DNA of 64,000 bases from a virus: IMG/VR virus record IMGVR_UViG_3300047319_001031, positions 1-64,000 of that record, one strand, 5' to 3'. Below, one piece after another: positions 37,125-45,005 of the stretch; within the stretch, counting starts at the first letter, position 1, and every line of letters starts with the position of its first letter. Below the pieces are notes generated by a model that saw only the letters and a program-made list of their open reading frames with translations, searched no databases and was not told the DNA's origin. Position numbers and translations under genes: made by a program.

Positions 37125-37318
37125 CAGTGCTCCTCGATCTTCACTGGGGGTTTCTCGGGCGGTCGGGCGGTGAGCCTGCGCACGGCTTCCTGCGCGTTTA
37201 TTCGGCAGACCTTGTGCACCCGCACCGGGCCGTCCGGGGTCACGACCACGGCATAGTGCAGCCCGCCCATGGTCGACAGTTTGGTGCCGCAGTGCCAGCA
37301 GCGGGTCGATGCGCTCAT
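37124..37318 (-). CDS. Small zinc-binding protein
   Basis: A 64-residue protein with a CWHCG pair at residues 7-11 and a single later Cys (HKVC, about 38) that could complete a zinc site with His. Overlaps its neighbours at both ends by a few bases, which indicates a coupled operon. Function unknown. Confidence 0.65.
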   Translation of the reverse strand: MSASTRCWHCGTKLSTMGGLHYAVVVTPDGPVRVHKVCRINAQEAVRRLTARPPEKPPVKIEEH

Positions 37319-37680
37319 GCTTTTTCCCTGATCAGCGGCACCACGTTGTCGGGTTTTGTCTTAGACGTTTTGCCCGCCAGCACCTGCAGTTTCCAGCGCA
37401 GCCAGCTGTTCACTTTCTTCCAGCGCTGGTGCGGCGTGGCGTTCGGTGGCAGGGAATCGTTGACCGCGGCGACCTCGTCGATCAGCGTGTTGTTCAGCGT
37501 TACGTGGGGGTTGTCGGCCCAGAAAGCGCCGATCGCGCAGTGCCTGCCGGCACCGTCATGGAGCCGCCCATAGATCAGCGAGCGGCGGCGCGCGACCGAG
37601 TCGCGGATGAGGAACAAGGCCGTCTCGTCGGGCAGTGCCGGGTGGGTGCCGGTCTTGCATTCTGGTCGTAGCTTGCTCAC
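37315..37680 (-). CDS. Hypothetical small phage protein
   Basis: A 121-residue protein that starts with GTG, preceded by a strong GAAAGGAGAAAA Shine-Dalgarno. Residues 25-75 include AIGAFWADNPHVTLNNTLIDEV, then a basic helix (HQRWKKVNSWLRWKLQVL). No family was recognised. It is the first gene after the intergenic region at 37690-37876. Its Shine-Dalgarno is the best match to the anti-SD loop of the candidate small RNA. Confidence 0.65.
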   Translation of the reverse strand: MSKLRPECKTGTHPALPDETALFLIRDSVARRRSLIYGRLHDGAGRHCAIGAFWADNPHVTLNNTLIDEVAAVNDSLPPNATPHQRWKKVNSWLRWKLQVLAGKTSKTKPDNVVPLIREKA

Positions 37681-37689
37681 TTTTTTCTC

Positions 37690-37876
37690 CTTTCCGACTT
37701 CTACATTTAACTTGCCGTCCCTCTGTAGTTTTTGGGCTTTTTTCGTTTTTCATGTAGAAGTGCCATAGCAAATTCGCGCGACAGATCAACGCGTTAAGCT
37801 CTTTATTTTCCGAATATTTTGTATTTGGAACCTACTTTATAATCAATACGTTACAAGCGATTTTATGTAGAACGTT
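37690..37876. promoter_or_regulatory. A+T-rich integrase-side intergenic region with palindrome
   Basis: The gap between the integrase stop and the next leftward gene holds a perfect 18-bp palindrome, ATGTAGAACGTTCTACAT (about 37865-37882), overlapping the integrase end, and two further half-sites (TTCTACAT near 37697 and ATGTAGAA near 37751). On the - strand a plausible promoter is TTGATT-17-TACAAA, leading to the 37680 gene. The repeated TGTAGAA arms suggest an operator or recombinase arm sites, and an attP core could lie here. Confidence 0.45.
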
Positions 37877-38833
37877 CTACATTTTGACCCGTTTGAGCGG
37901 CGCGACCGTGGTGATCTTCCGGCCCCGCAAGTACGCCTTGGTTGTGTTCGGGTCCGTGTGTCCAAGGAACTTGGTTGCGTCCTGACCCGCGGCATCGACA
38001 TCGGTTCCAGCCTTGGCTCGAATGTCGTGCCAGATGGCACGCTCTTCGATACCGGCAGCTTTGAGCGCCTTTCGCCACCAACGTCCCACGGTCTGTCGAA
38101 TCAACGGCTGACCACCGCGCCCGGAGAGAACGTAGATGCTTCCCACGTTGTCGCTTTGAAGCGCACGCGCTTGGGCAAGCAGCTCTCGGAAATCATTGTC
38201 TAGGACGTACCTCTGACGAGCGCCGGTCTTTTTGGTGTGAACCGCGGACCCATCATCAAACTGGTCCCAGCGCAATTTGCAGAGATCGCTGATGCGCAAA
38301 CCCGTGGCATAGGACAGCTCGATCGCTACGGAGAGTAGAGGGGGTGCGTGGCTCAACACATCGCTCAGTTCGGTGTGGGTCAAGTAACGGTCTCTCGACG
38401 CCCGCTTCCGATCCGACTTAGCACCTATGCAGGGGTTAAAGGTCAGCTTCTCCAGCTTCAACCAACGACTGTAGCTTTTCGAAAGCAGGCTGATTTCACT
38501 GCGACCACTGGTTCGTGGGCAGAGGTCGAGATACTTGGCGATGTCACCCTGCGTTATGGACGCAGCGTCCATCTCACCGAAGACTGCTTCGATGTGCCGT
38601 TGCCACGCGTTATGTTGGAGGTGCGTTGATGGTGCTTGTTTGCCGGCGATCGAGGCAAGGTATTCTCGGAGCATGGTGCTGACCGATTGCACAGCGCCAG
38701 CTTGTTGGCATAGTGCTCGGTACCTTGCTATTGCTACCGATTCAATGGACCCAAGGGCGACCCACTTTCTCGGTGTCGCTTGAGTGTCGTAATAGAATGC
38801 GCGGCCTTTGCGCCGCAAGCGGGGAAATTTCAT
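37877..38833 (-). CDS. int: Tyrosine-type integrase
   Basis: A 318-residue tyrosine recombinase. The N-terminal part (about 55-140) has a SAM-like DNA-binding helical region. The catalytic domain shows the first arginine in YATGLRISDLCKLRW (about residue 190), HDIRAKAGTD (about 270, His and second Arg, with Lys in place of the usual second His) and LGHTDPNTTKAYLRG with the nucleophile Tyr near 300. It integrates and excises the prophage by site-specific recombination. The start overlaps the DUF4224 gene by one base (TAATG), so the two are made together. Confidence 0.9.
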   Translation of the reverse strand: MKFPRLRRKGRAFYYDTQATPRKWVALGSIESVAIARYRALCQQAGAVQSVSTMLREYLASIAGKQAPSTHLQHNAWQRHIEAVFGEMDAASITQGDIAKYLDLCPRTSGRSEISLLSKSYSRWLKLEKLTFNPCIGAKSDRKRASRDRYLTHTELSDVLSHAPPLLSVAIELSYATGLRISDLCKLRWDQFDDGSAVHTKKTGARQRYVLDNDFRELLAQARALQSDNVGSIYVLSGRGGQPLIRQTVGRWWRKALKAAGIEERAIWHDIRAKAGTDVDAAGQDATKFLGHTDPNTTKAYLRGRKITTVAPLKRVKM

Positions 38834-39027
38834 TATGTGATTTTATCCCAATGGGGACCTTTGTTGCGCGCCTTCGAGCCCGACGGGTCAAGGGCTTCGA
38901 TGCGGACCAAGGGCTCTCCTGTTGCCGCGGTTGTATACCGGATGCCAAGCCTGTTCAACGCCCGGCGCTGTGCTGAGTACCGCAGCTTCCCGGTGAGACG
39001 AACAACCTCGTCGACAGACAGAAACAT
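38833..39027 (-). CDS. DUF4224-type protein next to integrase
   Basis: A 64-residue basic protein. MFLSVDEVVRLTGKLRYSAQ followed by a short helix-turn-like region and a Gly/Pro turn matches the DUF4224 pattern of small proteins found beside tyrosine integrases, often thought to be excisionase-like. GGAGAAGG lies a few nucleotides upstream of the ATG, after a strong hairpin. Confidence 0.8.
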   Translation of the reverse strand: MFLSVDEVVRLTGKLRYSAQRRALNRLGIRYTTAATGEPLVRIEALDPSGSKARNKGPHWDKIT

Positions 39028-39043
39028 CCCGGCCTTCTCCTAC

Positions 39044-39066
39044 CCCCCGGCAATTGCTGCCGGGGG
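39044..39066. terminator. Intergenic hairpin between SSB-like gene and DUF4224
   Basis: A perfect 9-bp stem (CCCCCGGCA with TGCCGGGGG) with a 5-nt loop lies between the end of the 39087-40214 gene and the DUF4224 start. It has no T tract on either strand. It could be a weak terminator, an RNA processing site or mRNA 3'-end protection that reduces integrase expression. Confidence 0.5.
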
Positions 39067-39086
39067 TCCCACACATCAGTTGCAGA

Positions 39087-40214
39087 TTACGCGTCCCACC
39101 CCGCCAGCAGTGAGCCCAGCCCCGACGCAGCTGCCGTCGTGTCCACCGTTGCCGCTGGGGCCACAGGCGGCGGTGCCTTCGCTGCAGGCGCTGCAGCAGC
39201 AGGAGCCGCAGCACCCACAGCAGGCGGTGCGAACGATGCCGGGGTGTCATCCGGATCTGTCGCAGGCGCCATCGCAGCAGCAGTCGCCGCAGCGGCCTTG
39301 GGTGCCGGGCGCGGTCGCGTTGCCGGTTTAGTCGCTGCCGCAGGCGTCGCGGTGGCAGGGGCCGCGACCGGAGCAGCGGGTGCCGGGGCGGCGACCGCGC
39401 CCGACGCAGCAGGTTGCTCGAACTCTTCCGGTGCCGGTGCCGTTCCCTCATGCGTGGGACCGACGTCGATCACGTTCAAGATCTGATCGAGCAATTCTTT
39501 TTCGGCGAGCTGCGCCTTGATCTTCTCGACGTTCTCCGCAGGTGTCCACCCGGCAGCTGAGAAGATCAGCTTGGGATAGGACATGCGTGCATCGAAGCTG
39601 ATCTTGGTCGTGATGTTCGCCGTGTGGTTAACACCCTTACGCTTAAGCAGGTCCATGTACTGGTCAAAAGCGTAGAAGCCACGCGCTTCGTTTTCCGCGT
39701 TGTTCTTGTCCCACATCGACGTCTGCGGGATTTTGATCAGCAGCGGAACGAACGACGGATCGTGCAACGGCACGACCACCATGCGCTTGAACTGCGCGCA
39801 CGCAGCCACTTCCTTGCCCGACTCGGTGACACGTGAGCCCTTGGTCGACTGCGGACAAGCAGCGCACGTGGACGATTGCTTCTGGCCCGGGGGCACGCTC
39901 AAGTCGGGCGCGACGCCATCCTTCGACCAGCAGGTGGGCGGGGTGCTCTTGCCCTCTTCGAAGCCGCCTGCGTAGTACGCACGCGAGCGCAGCTTGTTGT
40001 AATCGAGGATTGTCACCTGCACCGATTGCACCGGGTCACCCCCGGAGTTGCGCACGATGTTCTCGACGCCGTCCACGATCACGCGCCATGCCTTGCCGCG
40101 GAACGAGAGCTGGTTGGTTTGCGGACGGGCAACGATGTTGCCCTGTTCATTCAACTCGGCCAGATGCGCAGGCAGCTGGCTGTTGTCGAAGATGGTCAAT
40201 GCTTGCGGGTTCAT
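39087..40214 (-). CDS. SSB-like protein with long Pro/Ala tail (putative)
   Basis: A 375-residue protein. The first 250 residues look like one globular domain with four cysteines between about 95 and 135 (CWSK, CAAC, CAQF), a likely zinc site, and strands like those of phage ssDNA-binding proteins (for example LSFRGKAWRVIVDG). The last 120 residues are almost entirely Pro and Ala, ending in a short hydrophobic/acidic tip GSLLAGWDA. This globular-linker-tip layout resembles SSB. It sits with helicase, nuclease and polymerase genes. Function is inferred. Confidence 0.6.
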   Translation of the reverse strand: MNPQALTIFDNSQLPAHLAELNEQGNIVARPQTNQLSFRGKAWRVIVDGVENIVRNSGGDPVQSVQVTILDYNKLRSRAYYAGGFEEGKSTPPTCWSKDGVAPDLSVPPGQKQSSTCAACPQSTKGSRVTESGKEVAACAQFKRMVVVPLHDPSFVPLLIKIPQTSMWDKNNAENEARGFYAFDQYMDLLKRKGVNHTANITTKISFDARMSYPKLIFSAAGWTPAENVEKIKAQLAEKELLDQILNVIDVGPTHEGTAPAPEEFEQPAASGAVAAPAPAAPVAAPATATPAAATKPATRPRPAPKAAAATAAAMAPATDPDDTPASFAPPAVGAAAPAAAAPAAKAPPPVAPAATVDTTAAASGLGSLLAGWDA

Positions 40215-40225
40215 GATCTCTCCAG

Positions 40226-40666
40226 TTATTTAGTACGAACGGTGATTCCCTGTTCCTTGAAAATCGAAATGCCCGGGGGCAGACTGTCCCCGTGCTCTCG
40301 CATGTATTCGCGCAAGTGCTCGACCTTGATCCGCTTCTGGTAAAAGTCGAGGTCGCCTGACTCTCGCACGAAGGCCCGGAACGCTTCCTCGTCGGCGATC
40401 TGCGCTTTCACCGACTCGTCGATGAATGCCGTGCCGAACGTGGTCTTGGTCTGGGTCGCGCCGCGAGCGAGCAAACGCCGCAGCAACTCGGTCTCCAGCT
40501 GCTCTTTCTGGGTCTTGATTACTTTGATCCGCGCGTCGCTCTCTTTAGTTTCGAGCGTGATCGCTTCGCGCATTTTTACGATGGCCTTGACGATACGGTC
40601 ATCGCCAATTTCCACTTCTGCTTCCAGAACTGCTTCCATGGTGCTCTCCTTTTTAGCCTCGGTCAT
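40226..40666 (-). CDS. Conserved phage protein, replication/recombination region
   Basis: A 146-residue acidic/basic helical protein. The middle (TKTTFGTAFIDESVKAQI) and the stretch AFRAFVRESGDLDFYQKRI recall conserved phage proteins encoded near SSB or recombination genes. An early coiled coil spans about 20-75. AAAGGAG before the ATG is clear. An SSB- or Gam-associated role is possible but not shown. Confidence 0.65.
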   Translation of the reverse strand: MTEAKKESTMEAVLEAEVEIGDDRIVKAIVKMREAITLETKESDARIKVIKTQKEQLETELLRRLLARGATQTKTTFGTAFIDESVKAQIADEEAFRAFVRESGDLDFYQKRIKVEHLREYMREHGDSLPPGISIFKEQGITVRTK

Positions 40667-40685
40667 GCTGTTTTAACTACACTTG

Positions 40686-40715
40686 ATTATAGACTTGCTA
40701 TTTGCCAATAAGCAA
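40686..40715 (-). promoter_or_regulatory. Sigma70 promoter, leftward
   Basis: On the - strand TTGCTT (40715-40710) is separated by 18 nt from a perfect TATAAT (40691-40686), about 20 nt before the ATG at 40666. It would drive the SSB-like, DUF4224, integrase and primase block. Confidence 0.6.
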
Positions 40716-40726
40716 CTACGGCGGGT

Positions 40727-42283
40727 CTATTGCAACACTTCATTGTGATACAGATCAAGCATGCTCATTTGACTCACTTTCTGTCCTGCAACTTGTTGGT
40801 AGATCGCCCATTCCAACGGCATCGCGCCAAGCTGGATGATGGTCATCTTGCGGGTCTGCCCCGGTCGATTGAATCGCTCGATCGCCTGTTGATCGTGGTT
40901 GTTGGAAAAGATCGGCCCGTAGAAGATCGTGGTATCAGCCTCGGTCAGATTGATGCCATGTGCCATCACCTGTGGATGACAGAGCAGCACGCGTGGGTCC
41001 TGCTCCCGTTTGAACCGGGTGAAGATTTCATCGCGCTGCTTTTTGGTGACGTCGCCATTGATGATCTCGCAGCTGTATTCCTTACCCACTTCCTTGGCTA
41101 GTGCCAGCACGATGCCTTTGAACGGCACGATCACGATCACCTTGGCTGCCGCTTGGCTGATGCATTCCAGCAGCACCTTGAGCCGCGGTTTGTGATCGAG
41201 CAGTTCGTATTCATCATCCGTGCCGGGAACCTTCACCACACCGAGCAGGATCTGGCGTAGCTTGTTGACCCGGTCGGCTGCGTTGACTGCCGTGATCGTG
41301 CCAGCATCGCCCATCATGACCATCTGGTTCTTCATCGTGCTGTACGCTTTCTTCTGCTGCGGCGACAGCTCGACTGCACGCTTCTCGTACAGCACGGGTG
41401 GCAGATCAAGGCAATCAGCTTTGCGGAATCGGATCGCTGGTTGCAATGCTTGAAAGGCCATCTCGTAGCTGCCCTCGCGCGGAATCCATTTGTGCGTGGA
41501 CAGCTGCATCATGGTCTGTCGTTTCCACGACCCGAAGTACACCGGCACTTGATGCTTGTTCACCAGTCGCGCCTGTGCCCACGCATCGGTCGGCGCCTTC
41601 GGTGTCGGCGTGCCAGTCACCATCCACAAGCGACGTCGGCCGATCGCTCCTGCCAACGTCTCGTACATGTCGGTGGTGGAGTTGCGATACTCGGCGGATT
41701 CATCCACGACGATGAGATCGATGTCCGAGCGACCCTTGAGATCGTCGGTGAGGATGTCGAGCCCGTGGTGGTTGATGATGTAGAAATCGAAGTCCTGCGC
41801 GAACAGATGCTGCCGGCGCTCGCGCGAGCCGTGCAGCACGGCACAACGACGATGCATGAGCGTGCCGAAGATTTCCTGTGCCCACACCAGATCGAGCGTG
41901 GAGAGCGGGGCGTTGATGATCACCTTGCGGATCTGCCCGATCTTCATCAGGTAATCGCATGCCCACAGAATCGGCACCGTCTTCGCGGTGCCCGGGTCGT
42001 TCAGGACGAAGAGTCGGGGGTAGAGCGTGCAGAACGCCGCCGTCTCTTTCTGGTGGGCGAAAGGGGTACGTCCCGCCTGTATGGGAAAGTCGTAGTAATA
42101 AAGGATCGGCGGTGGCGCAGCGACGCCCAAGTTCCGAAGTATTCGCACTGCATCCATTGAGTGCGGGACCGCAAGGTTGTGACCCTCATAGTCGATCGTC
42201 TTCCACTTTGGCAGGATGTTGCAGATCGCGGCTGGGCTACGAACCCGGAGCAGCAGCGACTTGCTGGGTGTGTGCACGATCAT
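40727..42283 (-). CDS. SNF2/DEAD-type helicase
   Basis: A 518-residue superfamily 2 ATPase. Motif I is NDPGTAKT (about residue 95, a GxGKT variant), motif II VDES (about 170), motif III TGTPTP (about 200) and motif VI RFNRPGQ (about 480). The overall plan, with HQKE before motif I, matches phage SNF2-like helicases. It lacks extra N- or C-terminal domains. It follows VRR-NUC by a 4-nt overlap, suggesting they act together in branched-DNA processing. Confidence 0.85.
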   Translation of the reverse strand: MIVHTPSKSLLLRVRSPAAICNILPKWKTIDYEGHNLAVPHSMDAVRILRNLGVAAPPPILYYYDFPIQAGRTPFAHQKETAAFCTLYPRLFVLNDPGTAKTVPILWACDYLMKIGQIRKVIINAPLSTLDLVWAQEIFGTLMHRRCAVLHGSRERRQHLFAQDFDFYIINHHGLDILTDDLKGRSDIDLIVVDESAEYRNSTTDMYETLAGAIGRRRLWMVTGTPTPKAPTDAWAQARLVNKHQVPVYFGSWKRQTMMQLSTHKWIPREGSYEMAFQALQPAIRFRKADCLDLPPVLYEKRAVELSPQQKKAYSTMKNQMVMMGDAGTITAVNAADRVNKLRQILLGVVKVPGTDDEYELLDHKPRLKVLLECISQAAAKVIVIVPFKGIVLALAKEVGKEYSCEIINGDVTKKQRDEIFTRFKREQDPRVLLCHPQVMAHGINLTEADTTIFYGPIFSNNHDQQAIERFNRPGQTRKMTIIQLGAMPLEWAIYQQVAGQKVSQMSMLDLYHNEVLQ

Positions 42284-42576
42284 GGGATGGTCTGCAGCCA
42301 GTCGATCAGTCGTGCGGTGTCGTTACTGCTGAGATCGTCGATCACGAACACAACGCCACCTGCAGCACGGATTTCCTTGATGGTGTTCTCCTGCCGTAGC
42401 GTAGGCTTGCCCCCGGGTGCTTTGGCTTCGATGGCGAAGTAGCGGCCATGCGAGCAGCCGATGTAATCGAGCGTCGGCTTGCCCATGCCGTTCTGCACCG
42501 GCTTGTGCCAGTAGCAGTGCCACGCATCTGCGAGCACGCGATCGATACCCTGCTTGATCTTGCCTTCGGGCGTCAT
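42280..42576 (-). CDS. VRR-NUC endonuclease
   Basis: A 98-residue PD-(D/E)XK-type nuclease. TLDYIGCSHGRYFAIEAKAPGGKPT contains the conserved D, the ExK pair (EAK, about residue 54) and the following Gly/Pro turn of the VRR-NUC family, and GKPTLRQENTIKEI completes the motif. The ATG chosen follows the previous stop by one base. The open frame upstream has no coding character. It overlaps the helicase start. Confidence 0.85.
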   Translation of the reverse strand: MTPEGKIKQGIDRVLADAWHCYWHKPVQNGMGKPTLDYIGCSHGRYFAIEAKAPGGKPTLRQENTIKEIRAAGGVVFVIDDLSSNDTARLIDWLQTIP

Positions 42577-42577
42577 G

Positions 42578-42754
42578 TCAATCCTCGTCGTCATCCTCAT
42601 CCTGATCGCGATGGCCGAAGTGCGGCTGGCCGAAGCGACGATCGGCTTGTTCTTTGGCAACAGCTTCGGTGCAGTGAAAGCACAGCACCTGATTGAGCTG
42701 CGAGTAGAACACTTCGACATTCATCAGCGTGCAGTTGCAACGTGAACAGATCAT
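42578..42754 (-). CDS. Small zinc-ribbon protein, acidic tail
   Basis: A 58-residue protein with CSRC (residues 3-6) and CFHC (about 27-30) as a probable zinc ribbon, then a tail of Asp and Glu (DQDEDDDED). GAAAGGAATG gives the start a clear Shine-Dalgarno. It lies just upstream of VRR-NUC. Function unknown; DNA mimicry by the tail is a possibility. Confidence 0.7.
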   Translation of the reverse strand: MICSRCNCTLMNVEVFYSQLNQVLCFHCTEAVAKEQADRRFGQPHFGHRDQDEDDDED

Positions 42755-42764
42755 TCCTTTCTCC

Positions 42765-42929
42765 CTATCGTGGACCGTTGATCGAACATGGAAAACGTTT
42801 CAGCTTCACTCCCCCTCTCGACCATGACAGCGGACCCTTGTCTCCCATGGTGGTTATCGTTCGTCCTAATAGTTTTCCTCCTGAGTAAGAGTGCCCGCTT
42901 CTGATCAGGTAGTAGGGCATCAGGATCAC
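42765..42929 (-). CDS. MI-family microprotein (isolated member)
   Basis: A 54-codon frame from a GTG that overlaps the stop of the Cas4-like gene (GTGA). The product begins MILMPYYLIRSGHSYSGG, fitting the MI[LPF][LIVFM]xP[WFY] start of the family described at 62967-63152. It is basic and rich in Ser, Gly and Arg. It is the only member outside the arrays. Confidence 0.45.
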   Translation of the reverse strand: MILMPYYLIRSGHSYSGGKLLGRTITTMGDKGPLSWSRGGVKLKRFPCSINGPR

Positions 42930-43597
42930 TGCTTTCTCCGCTTCGGTTTCCAGAAGTCGCACGTCGTCACTGGACACCAGCCGTTGCACAATCCGCTCTG
43001 CCGCGGCTGCCACGTGTTGGTCATGAACGCATCCCGGAACTGCTTGATGTCGGGTAGAAACTCCTGCCACAGTGCCGGGATGTCAGCTCGCACGAACGTG
43101 TCGGTGTCCTTCGCTTTCACCTTGAGCCAGAAGAATCCCACCTTGATCTTTTGCACAGCAGGGAAGTGCTGGAAGATCAGCAGCGCCATGAGCTTCATCT
43201 GCTTGCTGTCCTGCTTGCGGTTACCGGTCTTGTGGTCCATGGCGAATGCCATATCGCCATCCACATGCAACACATCCGCGACGCCGCGCACGAATACGTT
43301 CTTGGCAAACTTTTCGCAGGGGTTGAGCTGGTTGTCGAGCGCCATTTCGTGCTCGACATACATCGTGCCCCGCACCGCCTTGATCGCGTCGAGGTAGCCC
43401 TGATACATCGACAAGTCGATCGGCAACGGCTTGCCATCTTTCAGATACGCCTCGAATGCTTCGTGCACCCGCTCGCCCCATAGCACTGCCTCGCCCCGGA
43501 CGTCGACGACATCCTTCACCACCTTGAGGTGGTAATACTGCTTGGGGCAGTTGCTGAACTGCGACAGTGCAGTGTGGGACCATGCGTTCGGTTTCAC
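42926..43597 (-). CDS. Cas4/RecB-like exonuclease with Fe-S cysteines
   Basis: A 223-residue PD-(D/E)XK nuclease. An early Cys (NCPKQYY, about residue 17) and a late triplet (CNGWCPVTTC, about 203-212) form the four-cysteine pattern of the Cas4/AddB iron-sulphur cluster. Between them are GERVHEAFEAYL (about 42), GVADVLHVDGD (about 105) and the DHKTG active-site element (about 120). It likely resects DNA ends for recombination with the helicase and SSB-like protein. There is no cas locus, so it is a phage recombination enzyme, not CRISPR adaptation. Confidence 0.85.
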   Translation of the reverse strand: MKPNAWSHTALSQFSNCPKQYYHLKVVKDVVDVRGEAVLWGERVHEAFEAYLKDGKPLPIDLSMYQGYLDAIKAVRGTMYVEHEMALDNQLNPCEKFAKNVFVRGVADVLHVDGDMAFAMDHKTGNRKQDSKQMKLMALLIFQHFPAVQKIKVGFFWLKVKAKDTDTFVRADIPALWQEFLPDIKQFRDAFMTNTWQPRQSGLCNGWCPVTTCDFWKPKRRKQ

Positions 43598-43848
43598 TGG
43601 GTGGTTGCAGCGGCCGACAGTTGCTTGGGTCCACCCGGCTCTCCCTCGATGAAGGGGATGTGCGGCGTCTTGCCCAGCAACTTGTTGTATTCCATTTCCA
43701 ACTTGACGGTCGATAGAATCTTGCCGGTCGCATTCGTCACCGCATTGACATTCGCAGCAGTCGTTGTTCCGGTGCGGATCTTGGCGATCTCGTCGGCCAG
43801 AATGGCTCGCAAATCATCGATGGTTCTGATTCCTGCCACGGTATCCAT
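43594..43848 (-). CDS. Small conserved phage protein
   Basis: An 84-residue protein starting with DTVAGIRTIDDLRAIL, then a Thr/Ala/Asn-rich helix and a charged C-terminus. It overlaps the exonuclease start (ATGA). Similar small proteins occur next to replication genes in other phages, but the function is unknown. Confidence 0.65.
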   Translation of the reverse strand: MDTVAGIRTIDDLRAILADEIAKIRTGTTTAANVNAVTNATGKILSTVKLEMEYNKLLGKTPHIPFIEGEPGGPKQLSAAATTQ

Positions 43849-44383
43849 GGTGGTAAGCCTCTCTTTTTAAGATGAGATAAAGCCGGTAGCATTCAACGAA
43901 GGACTCCGGCAATTCCTTCACGGGCAAATTGTTGACGTAAGCAATGTACCCTCGCGTTAGTTGCTCTCTTACTCGTTGCCTTTGGTCGCGTTTGGTTGCT
44001 GCAGCCTTCTCTGGGTGCTCTGTTTTCCGGCGGGTATGTTTCCGCTTAGCTTGCTCCGGGTGGGCTTCTTGGTATCGTTTCCGGTACGCGGCTTTCTGCT
44101 CGCGGTGAGTTCGTGAATATTCTTTGGCTCTGATGGCGAGACACAGCTTGCACTGCTTACGAGAATTCAGATTCTCTGGCGTTCGTTCATGCCCGCGTAT
44201 GCAATGCGTAACACGCTCATGCAATTCGAGGCACATCTGCTTGGGCTCAGCGCGCCAATATTTTTTACTCCGGATAGATCGGCACAGCTTGCAATTCCTG
44301 TTGGCATCAAGATTCTCTGGCGTTCGTTCATGCCCGCGTATGCAATGTGTCCTATTGCGGGCGTTCATTGCTGGGACGTTCAT
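43814..44383 (-). CDS. Tandem zinc-module protein (HNH-associated type)
   Basis: A 189-residue basic protein with two near-identical 47-residue modules, each THCIRGHERTPENL followed by CKLC (about residues 12-58 and 59-105). The DNA repeat has 38 identical bases (44169-44206 and 44310-44347). Each module resembles the zinc motif of phage HNH/homing endonuclease accessory domains. The C-terminal 85 residues are Lys/Arg/Gln-rich. No HNH core is in this protein, but an HNH gene lies 3 nt upstream. It may be a DNA-binding partner. Confidence 0.7.
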   Translation of the reverse strand: MNVPAMNARNRTHCIRGHERTPENLDANRNCKLCRSIRSKKYWRAEPKQMCLELHERVTHCIRGHERTPENLNSRKQCKLCLAIRAKEYSRTHREQKAAYRKRYQEAHPEQAKRKHTRRKTEHPEKAAATKRDQRQRVREQLTRGYIAYVNNLPVKELPESFVECYRLYLILKREAYHHGYRGRNQNHR

Positions 44384-44386
44384 TGC

Positions 44387-44656
44387 TTAAGCCTTGATCG
44401 CCCCACTGTGGGTGCGTGCGTACGAACGATTCTTGTGCGCGCTTTCGATCCGCAGGTTGCTCGCCACGTTGGCGCCGCCCTTGCTGAGCGGCTTTCGGTG
44501 ATCGACATCCTTGCCGTCGAACGGATGCACGAGACCCTTCTTCATTTCCAGTCGCCGTGCTACATGTCGTTCGGCGTTGCCCACATCCTCGCCCCGCGCC
44601 TTAGCGGTCTTTTCTTCCTGCTTGTAGTCGCGTTTGTACCCGGGTGCGCTAGGCAT
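44387..44656 (-). CDS. HNH-type nuclease
   Basis: An 89-residue protein. HPFDGKDVDHRKPLSKGG then NVASNLRIESAHKNRS gives the D-H-R, Asn and His pattern of small phage HNH nucleases (DHxxPLSKGGxNxxxNLR). The N-terminal 45 residues are charged. There is no CxxC zinc pair in it, but the next gene carries two. Likely nicking or DNA-processing activity. Confidence 0.75.
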   Translation of the reverse strand: MPSAPGYKRDYKQEEKTAKARGEDVGNAERHVARRLEMKKGLVHPFDGKDVDHRKPLSKGGANVASNLRIESAHKNRSYARTHSGAIKA

Positions 44657-44837
44657 TTTGCGTCTCCCTGATTAACGTGTAGCCATCTTTCTTCACCTTT
44701 TCCTTGGTGAAGCCCTTCACTTCGAACCTGCCGTGCCGGCCCTGCAACGTGGCCGTCTTGTTGGTCGCGTTGAACTTCAGGATCTCGTAGCGCAGCGACG
44801 GCTGCTTAACACAAACGAGAAAGAGCTTTTCCTTCAT
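44649..44837 (-). CDS. Small basic beta protein
   Basis: A 62-residue protein (MKEKLFLVCVKQPSLRYEIL and onward) with strand-like segments and many Lys. The ATG is preceded by GGAGG at about 10 nt. The longer frame upstream is shadow-like. It overlaps the next gene. Function unknown. Confidence 0.6.
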   Translation of the reverse strand: MKEKLFLVCVKQPSLRYEILKFNATNKTATLQGRHGRFEVKGFTKEKVKKDGYTLIRETQNA

Positions 44838-44976
44838 CTCCGTCGAGCCTCCGCAAAACCGAATCAAAATACTCCAGCGTGGCAGCATCCATCGGGCAGC
44901 GCTTCTTGCGCACGTTCGCGATGTACTTGGCCCGCATCGTGCGCATCAGCAGTCGCATGCTGTTGACTGTGCTCAT
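44806..44976 (-). CDS. Small basic helical protein
   Basis: A 56-residue protein (MSTVNSMRLLMRTMRAKYIA and onward). The ATG at 44976 lacks a close Shine-Dalgarno, while a TTG at 44994 has AAGGAG 6 nt upstream and could be the real start. Two helices are predicted, with no motif. Confidence 0.55.
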   Translation of the reverse strand: MSTVNSMRLLMRTMRAKYIANVRKKRCPMDAATLEYFDSVLRRLDGDEGKALSRLC

Positions 44977-45005
44977 CGTGTTTTTGCTTTTCAAAATCTC
45001 TCCTT

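Noticed and set aside
42926-43597. Cas4-like protein as evidence for a CRISPR locus
   Set aside because: No repeat-spacer array, cas1 or cas2 is present. Cas4-like exonucleases are common in phage recombination modules.
44169-44347. Direct repeat as a possible start of a CRISPR array
   Set aside because: There are only two copies, 141 nt apart and in frame in a coding gene.
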